A program made the position numbers and the translations under genes. The notes under the pieces were generated by a model. That model had not been told where the DNA came from, did no database searches, and saw only the letters and a list, made by a program, of their open reading frames with translations. From Meghimatium bilineatum (lineage: Eukaryota; Mollusca; Gastropoda; Stylommatophora; Philomycidae), in contig CM067317.1 in assembly GCA_034231615.1 (NCBI GenBank), forward strand, positions 47,435,376-47,499,375: 64,000 nt of DNA, in the 5' to 3' direction. This document shows positions 22,357 through 33,160 of this stretch, piece by piece (the stretch's first letter is position 1; each line of letters begins with the position of its first letter).

Positions 22357-23270
22357 TCTTTAGGATTTGGGCTGGTCATATATTTATAGATTTCCCTCCC
22401 AGTGTTTCCCATGGCCCATCTGTTAATCCAATTTTCTTTGTTCAGAATCATTTTAACTGTGTGCATGGTTGTTTCTGTATAAGGCTGTTCTTGTTGTGCT
22501 CCCCTCTTTGCTAGTCTGTCTGCCTTATCATTTCCAGGTGTGTTTGAGTGGCCAGGAATCCACTGCATAACAATGTTGACAGCATAAGATGTGAGCAGCT
22601 GGTTGGCATGGTGGTATATTTCAGCTAGCTCGGGTTTACAATGTCCATCACATTCCAATGCTTGGAGAGCAGACATAGAGTCTGTAAAAATAACAATGTT
22701 GTGGACTTTTGATGGGAAGGCATCAAATATGGTCTTCAGGTGGTACAAGGCAATTTCTATTGTTATTATTTCAGCATCATAGTTAGAACATATCTCCCCA
22801 CATGCATCAAACAACTCATCAGATGTTTTTTCTGGATATTCTATATAGACACCATAACCTTCTTTGATGATGGCTTTGAAGGCAGACCCATCAGTATAGA
22901 CATGAATCCATTGTTCTGGGTAGGTATCTATTGTTTTCTGTGTTTCTTTCATAAGACTTACTGGGTCGGAACGTTTCGTTCCATTATATCTTAACTGTGT
23001 TTTGATTTCCGGCAATTTAAAGCCTGCGTATGGTGGTAAACATTTTTCTACTCTTTGCAGTTCTTGTCTCTTGTCTGGTAGGTGATAACTGTCTTTTATT
23101 TCATTGACATGGCTCAGGACTGACTTTTGTTTTATTCTGTGGTTTGGTTGCCAGTTTTCTACAAGTTGTTTATTTGGGTGGTCTTTGTTCATTCTTTTGC
23201 TTCTTTCATAAGCCTCCATTGCAGCCATATCTCTCCGCAAAGTGGTTCTATATTCGTATGCATTCCACAT
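22344..23270 (-). pseudogene. Jockey/I-like RNase H domain
   Basis: Overlaps the end of the RT frame by about 80 bp in another frame. RNase HI motifs are IHVYTDGSAFKA (Asp 1), YDAEIITIEIALYHL (Glu), IVIFTDSMSALQAL (Asp 2) and QWIPGHSNTPGNDKADRLAK (His and Asp 3), so all catalytic positions look intact. The frame then runs through TSPNPK into the inserted element and stops artificially at 22,344. After removal of the insertion it continues as DSINLLEIKDQSIIFRLRT. Confidence 0.87.
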
Positions 23271-25912
23271 GCAGCCGTCGGTGTAGATCTCATTGCTCCA
23301 CTACTAAGACGTAGGGCATTGTTCTGCACTCTGTCTAGGGATTCTACATTTGTCGTGGAACATGTTGTGAGGAGTGCACTGTTGTATTCTAAAGCAGAAC
23401 GTATGTAACGAAGATATAGTCCTCTAAGGGTATCCTTGTCTGATCCCCAAGATGAGCCAGTGAGTCTTTTCAGTAGTTGTAACCGTTTAAGTGCTTTATT
23501 TTTGACATTTTCTACATGCTTCTTGAGGGTGAGCTGCCGAGCAAGCGTGATTCCAAGATATGTGGGGTGTTCTTCTCTTGGCAATTTCTGTGTATCCAAC
23601 CATAGACTGATATTTTCTTTGGTTACCTTATGACTCTTGGTAAAGATGGTATAGACAGTTTTCTCACAGTTTATTTTTAGCTTCCATGTTTGACAGTATT
23701 CATGTAGTCTTCTTAAATCTCCATTTAGTCTTTTGGCAGCACTTTCAACATTCTCATGGCTCTGCCATATTGTAAAGTCATCCGCATAGAGGGCTTTTTC
23801 AGCTTTGATATGTTTGGCAAGGTCATTTATGTAAATGAGAAAGAGGGTGCAGCTTAAAGCAGAACCCTGTAGTAAGCCTTTTTTCAGAACTTCTTTAGAT
23901 GAAATTGCATCCTTTATCTTTGTCTGGATTGTTCTTTCAATGAGGAAGTATTTTATCCAGTTGTATAGCTTTCCTCTAATTCCCATCTCAATCATCTTCA
24001 TCAAAAGACCCTTTCTCCATACTCGATCATAAGCCTGTTGTAAGTCAAAGAAGATGGCTAAAGTGTGTTTGTTGTCCTGGAATCCATCATGGATTTTCTT
24101 TGTCAACCTAAATAGTTGGTCTTCTGTGCAACTGCCTTTTCTGAAGCCAGCCTGTTCATGGCAGAGGATGTTTGAGCTCTCGAGGAACCAGTAAAGTCGT
24201 GCGTTAACCATTCTTTCTGCCAATTTCCCAAGACATGATGTTAGGGATATGAGGCGGTAGCTTTTGGGTTCATCTGGAGGTTTGTTACTTTTCAGGATGG
24301 GAAAGATGTGAGCATTTCTCCAATGTTTAGGCAGTTTTCCATTTCTCCAGGTCATATTTATTAGTTTAAGGAGTACTTCTTTCCCTGATGTGCTCATGTG
24401 TGTTAACATTTCATTATAAATTTTATCTGGTCCAGGAGTCTTTCTTGGCTTTAGTTTCTTCAGCCCTTGTTGGAGTTCCTGCATACTGAAGTCATCATCA
24501 AATATGGTTGAGCCCGAGGTTTGGACTTTTTCTTGCTGCTTCAGTAGGTACAGACGCTTCTTGTCAGCCTCGGACAGCTTCCCTACTCTGTTCACACTGG
24601 CAAAAAAGTGGGTAAAGTGTTCTGCCTTTTTATGATCTGTGGTGATTGATCTGTTTCCATCTATCACAGGTTTATCGTTTGTTCTTCTTCTCCTAGACAA
24701 ATTATTAATCAGCCCCAAAGCCTTTCTGCCATTTTTCCTTAGATCTAAATTTGCGCATGTTTTTGCCCATTTATCATGTTTGGCCTTCTTCACTATTAGT
24801 TTTACTTTGGCACATGTTTTATTGTACATGATCTTTGCTTCTTGTGAAGGTGAGATCTCAAGGGCTTCTCTTGCTTTTTTTCTATCGAGGATTCCAGCTT
24901 GCATTTCTTTGTTGTAGAATGGTTTGTATGATTTCCTACTACCCCTTGGGATGCTTTGTGATACTGAATTGAGGATAGCTTTTGTCACCTCTGCAGTAAA
25001 TGTTTCTATGTCATTGTTTTTTATTTTACCTAGCAGGAAATCAAATGTTTCTTGGAATAGTTTCCAATCTGCCTTGCCAAAATTCCAGCGAGTTTTCTGT
25101 TTGAAATATGACTTGGTGGGTGTAGTTATGGTGGTGAGGATTGGTCTGTGGTCACTTCCAATGTCATCAAATATTTCTAGAGAGCAAGCGTCTATTATAT
25201 CAGATGAACAGATAGTCAAGTCAGGTCGACTGAGAGATAGATGGCTCCTGTGCAAAAGTATTGGTACAGACTTTGCATATTGAAGGACAGACAGGTTTGT
25301 TGTTTCACAGAGTTCTTCTATATATCTTCCTGTCTTATTGTAGTTCTGGTAACCCCAATGGGGTGAGTGACCATTAAAGTCACCAGCAAGTATTGTTTTG
25401 ATAAATTGTGGTGTATGGATTTCCAGTAAATTGCATGTTGTCTTAGGTGGGCTGTATATGTTGTAGATTGTGTATTTTCCTCCAGTGTGCCAGATGGTCA
25501 CCTTCTGCATGTCTGTGGGATTGGCTGTTAGTTGGGTGACTTGTCCCTGAATGTCATTCCTGATATAAGTAATTATGCCATGGCAGTTGGTACACTTACA
25601 GGCATAGCTGGTATATCCTGCCAGATATGGGTCAATATCTTTGTGTATAGTCTCCTGTAAGAGGGCCACATGTATCTTATGAGCATGTAATGAATTAGCG
25701 AGCTCTAGTGTTTTATTTCTTATTCCACAGATGTTCAGTTGTAGAATATTAAGTGAAGTCTTTGTTTTATGGAAAACTTGGCTCTGCTGGTTCTCCCTCC
25801 GGGGTTTTCTGAGTTTAATGTTTTGGTGCTTGTGCAGGTGTTGTTGCTTTGTTGTGTATTGTGCATGTCTGTGTTTGTGCTGATTTTTGCTGTTTGTGCC
25901 TGCCGCGGACAA
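23189..25912 (-). pseudogene. Jockey/I-like ORF2: endonuclease and reverse transcriptase (907 codons)
   Basis: Endonuclease motifs are ILQLNICGIRNK (about 56-67), ALLQETI (about 84-90), TILAGDFNGHSPHWG and DDIGSDHRPILT. RT motifs are RKTPGPDKI, LAIFFDLQQAYDRVW (first Asp), KKGLLQGSALSCTLFLIYIN and EKALYADDFTIW (YADD about 709-712). Catalytic residues are all present. The frame ends with KEAKE shortly after NIEPLCGEIW, where the +2-nt difference near 23,235 shifts out of the RNase H frame. Product would be a nuclease/polymerase that copies its own RNA at a nicked target. The A copy at 16,215 confirms the element boundary. Confidence 0.88.
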
Positions 25913-25965
25913 TGATAACCGAGGCGAGGTCCTGTCTCGTTTGTAATTAGTTTGTTTTGTACTGG

Positions 25966-26452
25966 CATTATATTGCTGGGGAGTCTGTGGAATTATCCCA
26001 CCCCGGGCCAGAGCCAGAGAAAAACTATCACACTACTAGGAAGGTAGGTTTCAACCTATGAACTGCTCCGAGCCACTGCAGCCAAGATAGGGTTCACTGT
26101 GCTCATTCCCCGCCACCAATTGACTACTGATTATGCCGAACTTCTCTATTGCTCAAGGCATGCAACCAAATGTTTAAGTCAAAAGGAGCGTCACGTCCTG
26201 AGTCAGTGTGTCTCTATGATGGGTCTCAGCCATAGGAAAAACAGTGCTGTAAGTTTCCTCCTTCCCACCTCTGCGCAGCAAATCTCTAGCTCTCTCCCAA
26301 CCACAGATAAACAAATAAAGAAATTAAAAGTATGAGAGGCATAATTGTATAGATGACATGCCATGAAGCTTCTATAATAGGTAACCTCAATATAACGGCA
26401 TGTCATCTACTTAGGTTTTTATGTTGCATGGGTGGTTTGTCTAAAGGGCCAT
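25966..26452 (+). mobile_element. Unclassified 595-bp interspersed repeat, truncated copy 1
   Basis: Shares its whole length with 36,602-37,196 (reverse orientation) and 58,217-58,830: words such as GGGCCAGAGCCAGAGAA, AAGGTAGGTTTCAACC, GTGCTCATTCCCCGCCA and GCATGCAACCAAATGTT recur in the same order. This copy lacks the first 70-80 bp, where it joins the Jockey/I-like LINE, and the last 25 bp, where it joins block B. It is non-coding and contains a hairpin. Confidence 0.85.
26350..26409. repeat. Hairpin inside the 595-bp repeat, copy 1
   Basis: TAGATGACATGCC at 26,350-26,362 is the perfect inverted complement of GGCATGTCATCTA at 26,397-26,409, giving a 13-bp stem with a loop of about 34 bases. 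Confidence 0.9.
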
Positions 26453-27637
26453 TGGTATGCGTTATAGAGGGATTGCAATGTACTGAGAACTGATAGGAAC
26501 AACCAAATATGGACAGTCATAAATTAAAGAAAACGATGTCCGCTGACCTGAATCTCTTCGTCATCTATGGAGACTATTTGATAGAAGACAAAAGTATGAA
26601 ATGGAGACATGATATGGCAATGATGTTTTGTACAGGTGTCAGGTTGTCAACCTATCCACCAACTTTCCTTAGTGACCTCCTACGACATGCCCAAGAAGAA
26701 GACAGTGATCCTATTCTTTGCCATCTCAACTAGAAGCCAGGCCCCATAGATACGGCTGTCACATAGATACGATAACGTACACATACAAAGAAGGATAGAA
26801 ATAGGATGACAATTGGTAAGGAAAGAAAGTATGCCCTTTCTGAAAAGATTCGCAAATCACATAATCTAACTGAGACTTTGTGTCTGCTTGGCTTCGATGG
26901 CTACTGTAACAGAGAATACAACAATTATGGGAATGTCTGTATGCCATGACACTGGTTTCTAATTAAAAATTCCCTTCAATGCCAACTGCTTAAAGTAGAG
27001 ATGGGGGCTTAGTCCAGCCAACAGAAGATGGATACTAAGATTGGTCCAGCCATTCTCGACATCGAGCAGGGCTACATGTCTGCCTATGCAGTCACTTGTG
27101 CTGAAGTCAGAGATACTAGGTCGACAGACGCACCAGCAACCATACTATCAAGCAATACAACTTGGTATCATGTCTTCACAACAACTAAAAAAATAAGGAA
27201 GAAAACGCTGATGAACACCCCGATCCCACATAGGAAACAAGAACCTCATTGCTCGTAATTCCGATTGATATAAACAAATAAACAAAATAAATAAATACAG
27301 TGCCATATTGTTGATCTTATTATTAACTAAATAACTAAACAAAACCAACAAAATATACTTCGAGTGCAATGATGATGATCTGATTACTAACATACTAATA
27401 TATAAACCATAAAACATAGAGTACAATGAAGCTGTTCAGATTACTAACTAAACAAAACAATGACATGTGTATAGAGTGCAATTATGATGATCGGATTACT
27501 GACTATCTAAACAAAACACATTTTTTCTGGAGTGCAATAGCGATAATGTGATGACTAACTAATTAAACAAAACAAAAGAATCTTAATTTTACACAATTTA
27601 CAATTAATGTATGCTTATCAAATAATTGAAACATTAC

Positions 27638-27871
27638 CTGTATACCCTTTCTGACAATTACAGGTGTAACCTCCAGGTAAATTATTGCATACACTTTCGT
27701 GTTTACAAGGATTGCTCAAGCATTCGTTGACATCAGTCTCACATGTGATTCCCGTATAACCACTTGGACAATAACATTTAAAACTGCCAAACTCGTTGCT
27801 ACAAATGCCACCATTTTTACACACTGAACTAGCATTTCTGCACTCATCGATATCAATCTCACAATGTGATC
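27638..27871 (-). CDS. EGF-repeat protein, type 1 exon of block B
   Basis: A 234-bp phase 1-1 exon; acceptor TTTCAG, donor GTAATG. Encodes SHC, one full calcium-binding EGF (DIDEC to GITC) and the first five cysteines of the next (DVNEC to GYTG). Nearly identical to the C and D copies, with NCQKGYTG shared with C. No stop or splice defect. It joins in frame to exon B2 upstream and exon A1 downstream. Confidence 0.88.
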
Positions 27872-28059
27872 CTGAAACAATATTTGAAAATTAAAAAAAT
27901 TGAAACACTCTCAATCTATGTATTTGTCTGTCTGTCATTCTAACGACCTGTCTGTCTGTTATTCTACCTACCTGTCTGTCTGTCTATTGACGTTTCTCTG
28001 CTTTTGCTGTTTAACATCAGATTATTAAATCCACTCGGTTTCCAACTATAGCATGTTTG

Positions 28060-28830
28060 GTTGCTTGGTATGCGTTAATATTGTAACGTCTCAGAACGTT
28101 GGTAACTCATTCAATCCACTTTCTTCTTGATTTTCTCAAACAATCTGTTGATTTCACTCTCAATTTGTATGCTGTTGATGCTGGCTAATATGGATATAGT
28201 CTCATTAAGAGGCCGAACTGTTTTAGTATTTTTTTCCCCAATATATTGACCACAGACACTGTTCCAAGAACTCGTGTAATCTCCACATTCCTAACACGAT
28301 CTCGCTTTATTATATCTAATCTTCTTAAATGTTCTTGCACAACAGAGAGAGCATATTTTCCTGAACACCGATGTGTTATAACATTAGTTTAGTTTATATG
28401 TTCCATGATCAATTTGTCAATGTCAATTTTTATAATATAATAATAGTAATAATAAGATCCATAACTCGTCAGGGCAATAGGGGTTGCAACATTGGATGCA
28501 TCAGCTGAAAAAGCTCTCCAATCAACTCTGTCCTTAGCTATTTGGAGAAGTGTAGAGTAATCATGTCTAGACCATTCCTTGATGTTATCAATCCATGATT
28601 TCCTCTTTCAATTTCCCCCTTCCACCATCGATTGTTTTGTGGATACACATTATAGAAAGCGGGTCGTGTCTCGATGTAGATGGATCGTTCTGAATTGTTG
28701 CACATAGACCTACTTGATCACGCCAACCCGCCTCCACTTCTATCTTCAGATTTGACTGCAAATATCCCTGGCATAGTGGTTAAGCTTTTGCCTTATAATC
28801 ACGATATCACTAGTTCAAATTTGGCTATTA
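28060..28830 (-). mobile_element. LINE relics and tRNA-like SINE, block B
   Basis: The minus-strand RT-tail relic (28,390-28,100; DRVRNVEITRVLGTVSVV) and LINE 3' end (28,750-28,430) are as in block A. At 28,765-28,830 on the plus strand lies the tRNA-like A box/B box pair. In this copy the AATATATTGACCACAGACAC word (about 28,240) is uninterrupted, the empty site for the insertion seen in block C. Confidence 0.65.
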
Positions 28831-29059
28831 ATACTTTTCTTGCATAATGATACCCCTGAAGATTATTGATGACTTTACAGGGTTACTTGCTATGAACAGT
28901 TTTCTTTCGAATGAAGTATCACTTCTTTGAGAGGGACAAAGTACATATGAAAATATCTGAGTAAAATAGAGTTAATTCGCTACAACTTTTGAACATTTCT
29001 TAAATAGCTTAGCTGTGATAACGTTATATTTTGGCTAGAAACATCCAAATTCAGACTAG

Positions 29060-29465
29060 TTTTTGTAAAACAATTGGCCAAGATATGCTGGAGAAAACTA
29101 AGATTTTGTTTTTAAGAAGAATAATGAAAATTCCATGGGCAACCAAGAAAATTAATGTACAGGTTCTCAGAGACGCTGAAGTAAAACCAGAAATTTATAA
29201 CGAAAATTAAAAGCAGACAATCAAGATTTTTGCGGCATGTGATGACATGAGGAAAATAAAACGTGAACATTTAGTAACCACTGGAAAGATCAAGGGGAGA
29301 AGAGACAGAGGAAGACAAAGAGAGAAATTTCTGGATTGGATGTCACTGTGTCACAAAAAAAAGTCAACAATTGAACTTATTAACAACACAAGAGACAGAG
29401 GTGTGTATAAGCATGATCCCCTACGCCACTCGGCATGGTACTTGATTGATTGGGATCATTTTTAG
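29060..29465 (+). mobile_element. LINE C-terminal fragment, block B
   Basis: Plus-strand reading shows QDMLEKTKILFLRRIMKI, NVQVLRDAEVK, HLVTTGKIKGRRDRGRQREK and a final RHSAWYLID, the C-terminus of the same LINE family seen on the minus strand at 52,745-53,265. Stops and frame changes are frequent. Paralogous pieces occur at 37,880-38,285 (C) and 44,040-44,375 (D). Confidence 0.68.
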
Positions 29466-29639
29466 CTGTGGGATGGGGCACCTATTTCTAATCAAACCTC
29501 TATAGTTACATGTCGCCTTTCACGACATACGTGTCAGATGATCATGAGCACTAGTATATGTTCATCTTTAGGGGTGCAGCAAAACACAGATGACCATGTC
29601 AACATCTGTATTCTGATCTCCAATTCGTTATTTAAAAAA

Positions 29640-30110
29640 TACTCTACTAATGGTAAATACTGAAGATAAACAGGTAGAGATGAAAGGTAAATTCCAAAAG
29701 TAAAACACTGAATATAAGTACTAAAGGTAATGACTACAGACAAATGCAAATGGTAAAGACTAAAGATAAATACTATAGGAGCATACAAAAGGAAATTACT
29801 ACACGTATATGCTAAAGCTAATACAAAAGGTAAAGAATAAAGGTAAATACCTCGTATAAAAGGTAAATACTAAAGATAAATGCTCCGTAAATACTTTAAC
29901 AAGCAGAACAGCAACGCAACCAATTTATGTTCTCTGAACTACATTCTGTTGGCAATTTAGTTAAACCATTCTACTACAAGAGAGCTCCATGGGGAGTTTG
30001 AAAGCGTTAAAACATACATAACTAAAGGTAAATAACTGAACGTTAAAACTAAAGATAAGTACTGAAGGAACATACAGGAGTATTCAGTTTCACTTAAGTA
30101 TATTCTGTAA
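29640..30110. repeat. Degenerate AAAGGTAAATACT repeats (block B)
   Basis: A loosely repeated 17-18-bp motif around TAAAGGTAAATACTGAAG makes up most of this intronic stretch. The paralogous interval is 38,450-38,930 in block C, and it is much shorter in block D (44,640-44,700). Confidence 0.6.
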
Positions 30111-30127
30111 AAAATAAATTGAAATAC

Positions 30128-30355
30128 CTTCAAATCCACCTTTACACTGGCAGGTATATCCACCATTGAAATTTTTGCAGATTGCTCCATTCTTGCATGG
30201 AAAACGATCACATTCATTAATGTCTAGAGCACAATCACTGCCCCGGTAACCGGTCACACAATCACAACTGTACCCACCAGGAATGTTGATGCATGTTCCA
30301 TTGTTTTTGCATGGGTCAAGTTGGCATTCATCTATATCGGTATCACATACTTTTC
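30128..30355 (-). CDS. EGF-repeat protein, type 2 exon of block B
   Basis: A 228-bp phase 1-1 exon; donor GTATTT, acceptor TACGTAG. Encodes KVC (completing the previous module), a calcium-binding EGF DTDIDECQLDPC to GSDC, and the first five cysteines of DINECDRFPC to GGFEG. Both modules keep the hydroxylation consensus (CINIPGGYSCDC, CKNFNGGYTCQC). It is the upstream partner of exon B1. Its acceptor is contiguous with the 31-bp array. Confidence 0.88.
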
Positions 30356-31578
30356 CTACGTAGATAATTCACATCTAACATTTAATATACATAGATAATT
30401 CATATCTAACATTTAATATACATAGATAATTCACATCTAACATTTAATATATATAGATAATTCACATCTAACATTTAATATATATCGATAATTCACATCT
30501 AACATTTAATATACATAGATAATTCACATCTAACATTTAATATACATAGATAATTCACATCTAACATTTAATATACATCGATAATTCACATCTAACATTT
30601 AATATACATAGATGATTCACATCTAACATTTAATATACATAGATAATGCACATCTAACATTTAATATACATAGATAATTCACATCTAACATTTAATATAT
30701 ATAGATAATTCACATCTAACATTTAATATATATAGATAATTCACATCTAACATTTAATATACATAGTTAATTCACATCTAACATTTAATATATATAGATA
30801 ATTCACATCTAACATTTAATATACATAGATAATTCACATCTAACATTTAATATATATAGATAATTCACATCTAACATTTAGTATGCATAGATAATTCACA
30901 TCTAACATTTAATATACATCGATAATTCACATCTAACATTTAATATACATAGATGATTCACATCTAACATTTAATATACATAGATAATGCACATCTAACA
31001 TTTAATATACATAGATAATTCACATCTAACATTTAATATACATAGATAATTCACATCTAACATTTAATATATATAGATAATTCACATCTAACATTTAATA
31101 TATATAGATAATTCACATCTAACATTTAATATACATAGTTAATTCACATCTAACATTTAATATATATAGATAATTCACATCTAACATTTAATATACATAG
31201 ATAATTCACATCTAACATTTAATATATATAGATAATTCACAACTAACATTTAATATACATAGATAATTCATATCTAACATTTAATATACATAGATAATTC
31301 ACATCTAACATTTAGTATGCATAGATAATTCCCATCTAACATTTAAAATACATAGACAATTCACATCTAACATTTAATATACATAGATAATTCATATGTA
31401 ACATTTAATATACATAGATAATTCACATCTAACATTTAGTATACATAGATAATTCACATCTAACATTTAATATACATAGATAATTCACATCTAACATTTA
31501 TTATACATAGATAATTCACATCTAACATTTAATATACATAGATAATTCACATCTAACATTTAATATACATAGGCGAAT
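30356..31578. repeat. 31-bp minisatellite, about 39 copies (block B)
   Basis: Unit of 31 bp with the words ATTCACATCTAACATTTAAT and ATACATAGATA. Variants (CATCGATAA, GATGATTC, GATAATGC) recur together 341 bp (11 units) apart, as at 30,579/30,920 and 30,611/30,952, so it has higher-order structure. The first unit fuses with the splice acceptor of exon B2. Shorter arrays sit at the same position in C and D. Confidence 0.95.
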
Positions 31579-31599
31579 CATATTTAACACTGATCCATA

Positions 31600-31925
31600 G
31601 ACGATATATCAACTGGATACATGCGCGATTGTGGCACAGGGAGGTGGGGCAATGGATCGAGCTGACGTTTTGAACTCCTTAAGAGAAATAATACGCGAGA
31701 GTGAGACTAATGTGGATGATGATTCCTTTTCAATGGCTAGGATTTCAGATCAGAGATTGAAATGCGGTGATGTTATAAGTGAGCATTTTGGAGGGCTCAG
31801 AAGAATGATGGTCAACCAGCATAGGATCGGTACTGTTAGCAGAAGTGTAATGACGAGTATACTCAAGTAGAGATCGGAGCAACTGTGGACATGTCCAGAT
31901 TGTAGTGATGATGATCAGACGACTA
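31600..31925 (+). mobile_element. RNase H LINE 3' fragment in block B
   Basis: Encodes GAMDRADVLNSLREI, ESETNVDDDSFSMARIS and MVNQHRIGTVSRSVM, the C-terminal region following RNase H in the 5,960-9,707 family, and ends at a (CTAA)n tract. A shorter, more deleted relative lies at the same place in block C (39,500-39,675), so the insertion predates the B/C split. Decayed. Confidence 0.78.
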
Positions 31926-32010
31926 ACTAACTAACTAACTAATTAACTAACCAACCAACAAACTAACCATCAATCCCACCAACCAACCAACTAACTAACT
32001 AACTAACTAT
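31917..32010. repeat. (CTAA)n tract, block B
   Basis: Imperfect (AACT)n with CAAC interruptions directly after the RNase H LINE 3' end. The same tetranucleotide tail follows the family at 36,438 and 39,676. Confidence 0.9.
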
Positions 32011-32784
32011 TTATCATTTTCTTCTTAACCCTGTGAAGAGTAAAGTCAATATAACTTTTTCTACAAGGTATGTGATTAAATCCTCTTTAAGCTGAGGGAC
32101 AAAGAAGTAGAAATTTCCCAGTACAGTATTTATGAAGTACTTTCCCAGAATAGTCCGGTCTCCTGATCTCGCACATCATCACTAATCTTGGCTGATGCGA
32201 CAGATGATTTGTCGATTTGCATATACTCTGTGACAAATATACGTTTTGTGGAGCGCCAGGCCGTAGAGCACATCAGTTTCCTGAGGTCTTGGTTCAATCC
32301 GTGGTTGGGAAAAGGATTTTTATGTTTCGGAGGTGTAATAAACAATTCTTCCTGAACATGTCGCGACGACCACTTTGGAAAAGCAGTCTTTATGCCCACA
32401 GCCGTAACAGCCTCCCTGCACTCCTTAATAGGTAAACTAGCAGTATTTAAAGTTTTGTGTGTGTGTGTGTGTCACCAGCCAATAAAAAGCAGGGAGAAAG
32501 TTGCACATACCAAGATAAGTGACGCTGCATGAGATGAGTGTACAAAACTATCATGATGATGTACTTGTTTTCTGTGAGATATGGTTCACAACAGGAAATA
32601 ATTCTTGCTAATTTTGGCTGCACCCGCCTCTTATATGTTCTGTGATACTTCTGTGCATCTGAACGTTAATGGTAAAAAGTCGTCCACATTGATAGAAAAA
32701 AATGGTTACAGGCTTTCTTGTGATTGAGATTGAATATATATATATGCAAAAATAGCCTTCTATATATAATTATATATCGTTTTT

Positions 32785-33160
32785 GAGTTCGGCTCCGTGG
32801 TGGCTTGGTACAGAGGGTCTCTGTGACGGCCAAAGTACCGGGTTCAAATCCCGCCGCAGTCATGTGTGCATCTCTTCCACTCAGTACGCAGTGGCAAACT
32901 ACGGAAACGTATTTATATGTCCTAGACAAGTTTTACATCCACAAAATGAAGAGTTGAGGTCTACATCTTGATTAGAATATCAGCTGAAGACGGATGTGTC
33001 TGACCATTAGAGCAAATAAAACGACCACACATCGCATTTCCATTCACTGGACTACATCTTTAAGCTAATCTAGAATGGATCATGGTCCTTCTACAGTAGA
33101 GATTCAGCAGGAGTGTGAGAATGAACGCTGAAGACGAAGAAGCATAAGGTATGCTACCAT
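32785..33160 (+). mobile_element. tRNA-derived SINE, block B
   Basis: Head GGCTCCGTGGTGGCTTGG with B box GGGTTCAAATCCCGCC, followed by a body with CACTGGACTACATC and AATGGATCATGGTCC and an (A/G)-rich end. Other copies are at 39,935-40,290 (block C) and, reversed, at 48,990-49,145. Spurious ORFs reading through the B box give GFEPG-type peptides. Confidence 0.72.

Larger units (their letters stand above)
20636..25968 (-). mobile_element. Jockey/I-like LINE, copy B, near full length, split by an insertion
   Basis: The minus strand carries AP endonuclease, RT and RNase H from 25,968 down to 22,357, is interrupted by another RT element, and resumes at 20,865 with a C-terminal tail. The two halves rejoin in frame at a duplicated TCTTTAGGATTTG (plus-strand sense). 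Only one frameshift (near 23,235) and this insertion disrupt it. At the 5' side it abuts a 595-bp-type repeat at 25,966. Confidence 0.88.

Noticed and set aside
20562-24917. Plus-strand ORFs between 20.5 and 25.3 kb
   Set aside because: Shadows of the two minus-strand LINE coding frames, which have clear domains.
30356-31578. Regularly spaced 31-bp repeat that could be mistaken for a CRISPR array
   Set aside because: Units are contiguous with no unique spacers, no cas genes exist nearby and the context is an animal gene.
32666-32929. Minus-strand ORF with AAGFEPGTLAVTETLC
   Set aside because: Read-through of the antisense B box of a SINE; this peptide type is a familiar annotation artefact.
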